Both the position numbers and the translations under genes were made by a program. The notes under the pieces were generated by a model. The model worked only from the letters and a program-made list of their open reading frames with translations, searched no databases and was not told where the DNA came from. 8,115 bases of DNA, from NCBI GenBank assembly GCA_910579335.1, contig CAJTUQ010000020.1:1-8115 (forward strand), in the 5' to 3' direction. Each line of letters starts with the position of its first letter. The first letter of the stretch is position 1. The DNA comes from an uncultured Dorea sp. (lineage in GTDB: Bacteria > Bacillota > Clostridia > Lachnospirales > Lachnospiraceae). Below, in pieces: positions 6,006 through 8,115 of the stretch.

Positions 6006-7757
6006 TTACATTTTATCTTCCACAAATTCACGCATTCCCTGTATAATAAGCCATACCGAGGTAGCTCCTGCGTCTTGATATCCAACCGCCCTCTCCATCA
6101 GTGATTTAGCTCGTCCGAATTTGGCCTGATACTTCTTCGTAGCCTCGACTCCGGCTGCCGCTGCCGCTTCCGCCGCCTTAAGCATCTCTAACAGACCCTT
6201 ACGGCTGTTTTCTTCCATTGCTTCCACCGCCGGAGCCAGCGCATCCACCATTGTTTTATCGCCAACCTCAGCCTTTCCTCTCTCCTTGATAGCGGCAAGG
6301 CTTTTTCTTTCCATTTCCGCAAGGTCTTCGGCCTCCAATACTTTATTCGGCTCCATTCCCTTTGCGCCGGCAAGAAAGAGGCTTCCAAAGATTACCCCCG
6401 ACGCTCCTCCCATAGATAAAAGCATTGCTTTTCCGGCAGCTTCAAATACGGCGTATGCATTCTCTTCATCTTTCATGTTAAGAAGTTTTCTCTTCGCCTT
6501 CTGCATACCGCCCGCCATTCCAATTCCGTGGTCTCCGTCGCCGATGGCGCTGTCAATCTCCGTTAAATAGGGTTTCTTTGCGATAATCTTATCTGCAATG
6601 TAAAGAAGCATATTTCTGGCGTCCGCTGCGCAAAGCTCTGTAAGCGTCCCTTCCTTGCTTCTAACGATTTTTGCTGTTTCCGTATCATTTTCATCAAATT
6701 CCGGCTCTTCCTCTACAGGAAAACTTTCTGCTTCCTGCTCTGTAACGTTTGCCCCGGTCAGTTCTCCTTTTGCATAAAACGGACAATAGCAAGGCATATC
6801 ATAGTATTTCTTAAGCTCTTCGTCTAACTTAAACAGCGTAATTGAAAATCCTCCCATCTCCTGACTGGTACAATAACTGTTGAGATCTGCGTCATGCACT
6901 TTGATTCCATCTTTATCAAGGAGTCTTTTTACCTTCCGGTATGCAATGGCTAATTCCGTGATAGTGGTGGAGCCGAGACCATTTACAAGAACGCATACCT
7001 CATCGCCTGTCAGAAGATCCGCATCCTCCATAATCTGCGCATACATCTTCTCCACAAGCACATCCGCTTCCTGCCATGAAGTACGCAGCACGCCTCTTTC
7101 TCCGTGAAGTCCCATACCGTACTCAATTTCTCCCTCCGGCAGCTCAAAAATCGGTTTCTCGACTCCCGGAAGCTGCGCAGGCGCCGTGGCTACCCCGATC
7201 GTTTTCGTATTATCCCTTGCTTTCTGCGTCACTCTTGTCACTTCCTCAAGCGACAGCCCCGCATCGCACGCTGCACCCGCAGTCTTTACAACAAACACAT
7301 CTCCCGCAATTCCCCGACGATCTTCTATTCTCTCCTTCGGCGCTGATGCTACATCGTCCCACACACGTACGTGGGCGGTTGAGATTCCGTCCGCATTCAA
7401 AAATTCCTCTCCCATATCGAAGTTCAGGTTGTCCCCCGCATAGCATCCGTACACGAATAATACGCCTCTCCCCTGATTGACCGCTTTCGCCGTCTCATAG
7501 ACCGTATTGGGGTCGGGGGACGCAAAAATATTACCGCAGGCCGCAGCATCTGCCAGCCCCTTCCCGACAAACCCTGAAAACATCGGTTCATGCCCGCTGC
7601 CGCCGCCGATTACAAGCGCGACCTTGTCTTTTCTCCTCTGTTTAAGGATAACGCCGTTTACCTTCGGGTGCTTTTCATAGTACCTTCCGTAAGCACTGAT
7701 ATAGCCCTCCATCATTTCTGATACAACATTGTCCGGCGAATTAATAATTTTTCTCAT
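6006..7757 (-). CDS. ATP-dependent dihydroxyacetone kinase, fused DhaK-DhaL
   Basis: A 583-residue cytoplasmic kinase that phosphorylates dihydroxyacetone (or a related short ketose), feeding triose phosphate into glycolysis. The DhaK domain (about 1-330) has GGGSGHEP at 51-58 with His56, Asp109 in YAGDN, and the substrate-binding His218 in GMGLHGERG. These three fall at the same numbers as in E. coli DhaK. An acidic linker (about 335-362) leads to the DhaL domain (about 370-583) with IDSAIGDGDHG, whose Asp402, Asp407 and Asp409 are the expected metal ligands, then GGASGVIFGSLF (450-461) and GYQDAGATS (559-567). Fusion of both domains and absence of a DhaM gene point to ATP, not the phosphotransferase system, as donor. 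The frame begins at a GTG at 7775, but ATG 7757 has AGAGG seven bases upstream and gives the family's usual N-terminus (MRKIINSPDN). Erythrulose kinases share this architecture, so the exact sugar is open. Confidence 0.93.
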   Translation of the reverse strand: MRKIINSPDNVVSEMMEGYISAYGRYYEKHPKVNGVILKQRRKDKVALVIGGGSGHEPMFSGFVGKGLADAAACGNIFASPDPNTVYETAKAVNQGRGVLFVYGCYAGDNLNFDMGEEFLNADGISTAHVRVWDDVASAPKERIEDRRGIAGDVFVVKTAGAACDAGLSLEEVTRVTQKARDNTKTIGVATAPAQLPGVEKPIFELPEGEIEYGMGLHGERGVLRTSWQEADVLVEKMYAQIMEDADLLTGDEVCVLVNGLGSTTITELAIAYRKVKRLLDKDGIKVHDADLNSYCTSQEMGGFSITLFKLDEELKKYYDMPCYCPFYAKGELTGANVTEQEAESFPVEEEPEFDENDTETAKIVRSKEGTLTELCAADARNMLLYIADKIIAKKPYLTEIDSAIGDGDHGIGMAGGMQKAKRKLLNMKDEENAYAVFEAAGKAMLLSMGGASGVIFGSLFLAGAKGMEPNKVLEAEDLAEMERKSLAAIKERGKAEVGDKTMVDALAPAVEAMEENSRKGLLEMLKAAEAAAAAGVEATKKYQAKFGRAKSLMERAVGYQDAGATSVWLIIQGMREFVEDKM

Positions 7758-7763
7758 TGTCAT

Positions 7764-7770
7764 ACCTCTT
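7764..7770 (-). promoter_or_regulatory. Ribosome binding site that sets the kinase start
   Basis: AAGAGGT on the minus strand is about seven bases from the ATG at 7757. It lies one base before another in-frame ATG (7763) and inside the frame opened by the GTG at 7775, so both upstream starts are unlikely. Confidence 0.75.
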
Positions 7771-7790
7771 TTCACAGATTTTCTAATGCA

Positions 7791-7819
7791 ATTGTATCAT
7801 GCCCTAAATATTTTGTAAA
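7791..7819 (-). promoter_or_regulatory. Sigma-A promoter of the dihydroxyacetone kinase gene
   Basis: On the minus strand TTTACA (7814-7819, five of six to TTGACA) and TACAAT (7791-7796, five of six to TATAAT) are separated by exactly 17 bases. The predicted start near 7784 leaves a leader of about 27 bases. The upstream DNA is extremely AT-rich, which could act as an UP element, and the -35 box lies inside the repeats described separately. Confidence 0.75.
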
Positions 7820-7869
7820 TTTTTTTGTAAATTTTAATATATATTTAGCATAATTCACAAAATATTTAG
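7804..7869. repeat. AT-rich inverted and direct repeats over the kinase promoter
   Basis: CTAAATATTTTGT at 7804-7816 is the exact reverse complement of ACAAAATATTTAG at 7857-7869. Each arm contains the self-complementary core AAATATTT. The arm centres are 53 bp apart, about five helical turns. A further ATATTTAG lies at 7841-7848, 21 bp (two turns) from the copy at 7862-7869. Between the arms, TTTTGTAAATTT is repeated twice in tandem (7811-7834). The left arm covers the promoter spacer and part of the -35 box; the right arm overlaps the stop codon of the lipoate ligase gene. The arrangement suits a repressor or nucleoid protein, though AT-rich composition makes some of this expected by chance. 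Confidence 0.5.
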
Positions 7870-8115
7870 AGGCAAATAACCGAAGCCGCCTCCTGCGCAC
7901 TGATTATGCCAAAATAATCAGACAGACGGAAAAGAGTTAAAACTTCCATGACCTCCTCATACTTATGTCTTGTTCCCACTAGTTTTTCCGCGATGTCAGA
8001 CACTGGCCGAGAAGACATAAAATCACCGTATATCCGGCACTTTACAATCCTTACTTCCCGAATATCCATATACACTTCCACCGTTCCTCCGTCAAATTTC
8101 TTACGGTTGTGTACC
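7866..8115 (-). CDS. lplA: Lipoate-protein ligase A, C-terminal end (5' end outside window)
   Basis: The frame is open to the window edge, so the GTG at 8081 is internal and 82 residues of a longer protein are visible. The segment KKFDGGTVEVYMDIRE, then VKCRIYGDFMSSRPVSDIAE, a segment LVGTRHKYEEVMEVL, and near the end LSDYFGIISAQE, match the C-terminal accessory domain of LplA-type ligases (basic residue plus GG before a beta strand, IYGDFF-like turn, LxG helix, YFGxIS end). The full enzyme activates lipoate with ATP and attaches it to lysines of lipoyl domains in 2-oxoacid or acetoin dehydrogenases and the glycine cleavage H protein. The catalytic domain is out of view and cannot be checked. 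No clear terminator separates it from the kinase gene 108 bases downstream. Confidence 0.85.
   Translation of the reverse strand, partial: VHNRKKFDGGTVEVYMDIREVRIVKCRIYGDFMSSRPVSDIAEKLVGTRHKYEEVMEVLTLFRLSDYFGIISAQEAASVICL

Noticed and set aside
7076..7480. 134-codon plus-strand open frame opposite the kinase gene
   Set aside because: It lies wholly antisense to a well-conserved kinase with intact catalytic motifs. Its product is rich in Arg, Pro, Ser and Leu with no recognisable domain.
7758..7775. GTG start extending the kinase by six residues
   Set aside because: The extension contains the AGAGG site for the ATG at 7757, and the shorter form puts His56, Asp109 and His218 at the E. coli DhaK numbers.
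7804..7869. The inverted repeat as an intrinsic terminator of the lipoate ligase gene
   Set aside because: The stem is almost all A-T, the loop is 40 bases and no suitable U-run follows, so termination would be poor. An operator role is more plausible.

Overview
The window looks like chromosome of a low-to-mid GC anaerobic Firmicute, most likely a gut clostridium of the Lachnospiraceae type. This is an inference from the gene set (ECF transporter S component, DUF1538 plus PII-like pair, single-chain dihydroxyacetone kinase), the strong purine-rich ribosome binding sites and the general codon style. No rRNA, tRNA, mobile element or CRISPR array was seen. Every gap between genes is shorter than 150 bases.

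Layout. Bases 1-447 (+) hold the 3' end of a MacB/FtsX-type ABC permease. It converges on the minus-strand genes at a perfect 14-bp bidirectional terminator hairpin (457-494). All other genes are on the minus strand. In transcription order from the right edge they are: the C-terminal end of a lipoate-protein ligase (cut by the window edge, 7866-8115); a fused DhaK-DhaL dihydroxyacetone kinase (6006-7757); an ECF-type vitamin transporter S component (5343-5876); a tandem DUF1538 membrane protein (3720-5252); a tandem PII-like regulator (2996-3685); and a polar amino acid ABC importer made of lipoprotein (2035-2853), permease (1315-2001) and ATPase (517-1302).

How they fit together. The last three genes form one compact importer operon with its own good promoter (2899-2927) and the terminator at 457-494. 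The DUF1538 and PII-like genes form a two-gene unit in which the soluble PII-like protein probably gates the membrane protein. Both proteins are internal duplications, so two doubled proteins sit side by side; this is the most interesting system in the window. The kinase has a near-consensus sigma-A promoter embedded in AT-rich direct and inverted repeats that look like operator DNA.

Two starts differ from the longest open frames. The PII-like gene is better started at 3685 than at an upstream TTG, and the kinase at 7757 than at an upstream GTG. Both choices rest on ribosome binding site spacing, and for the kinase also on catalytic residue numbering.
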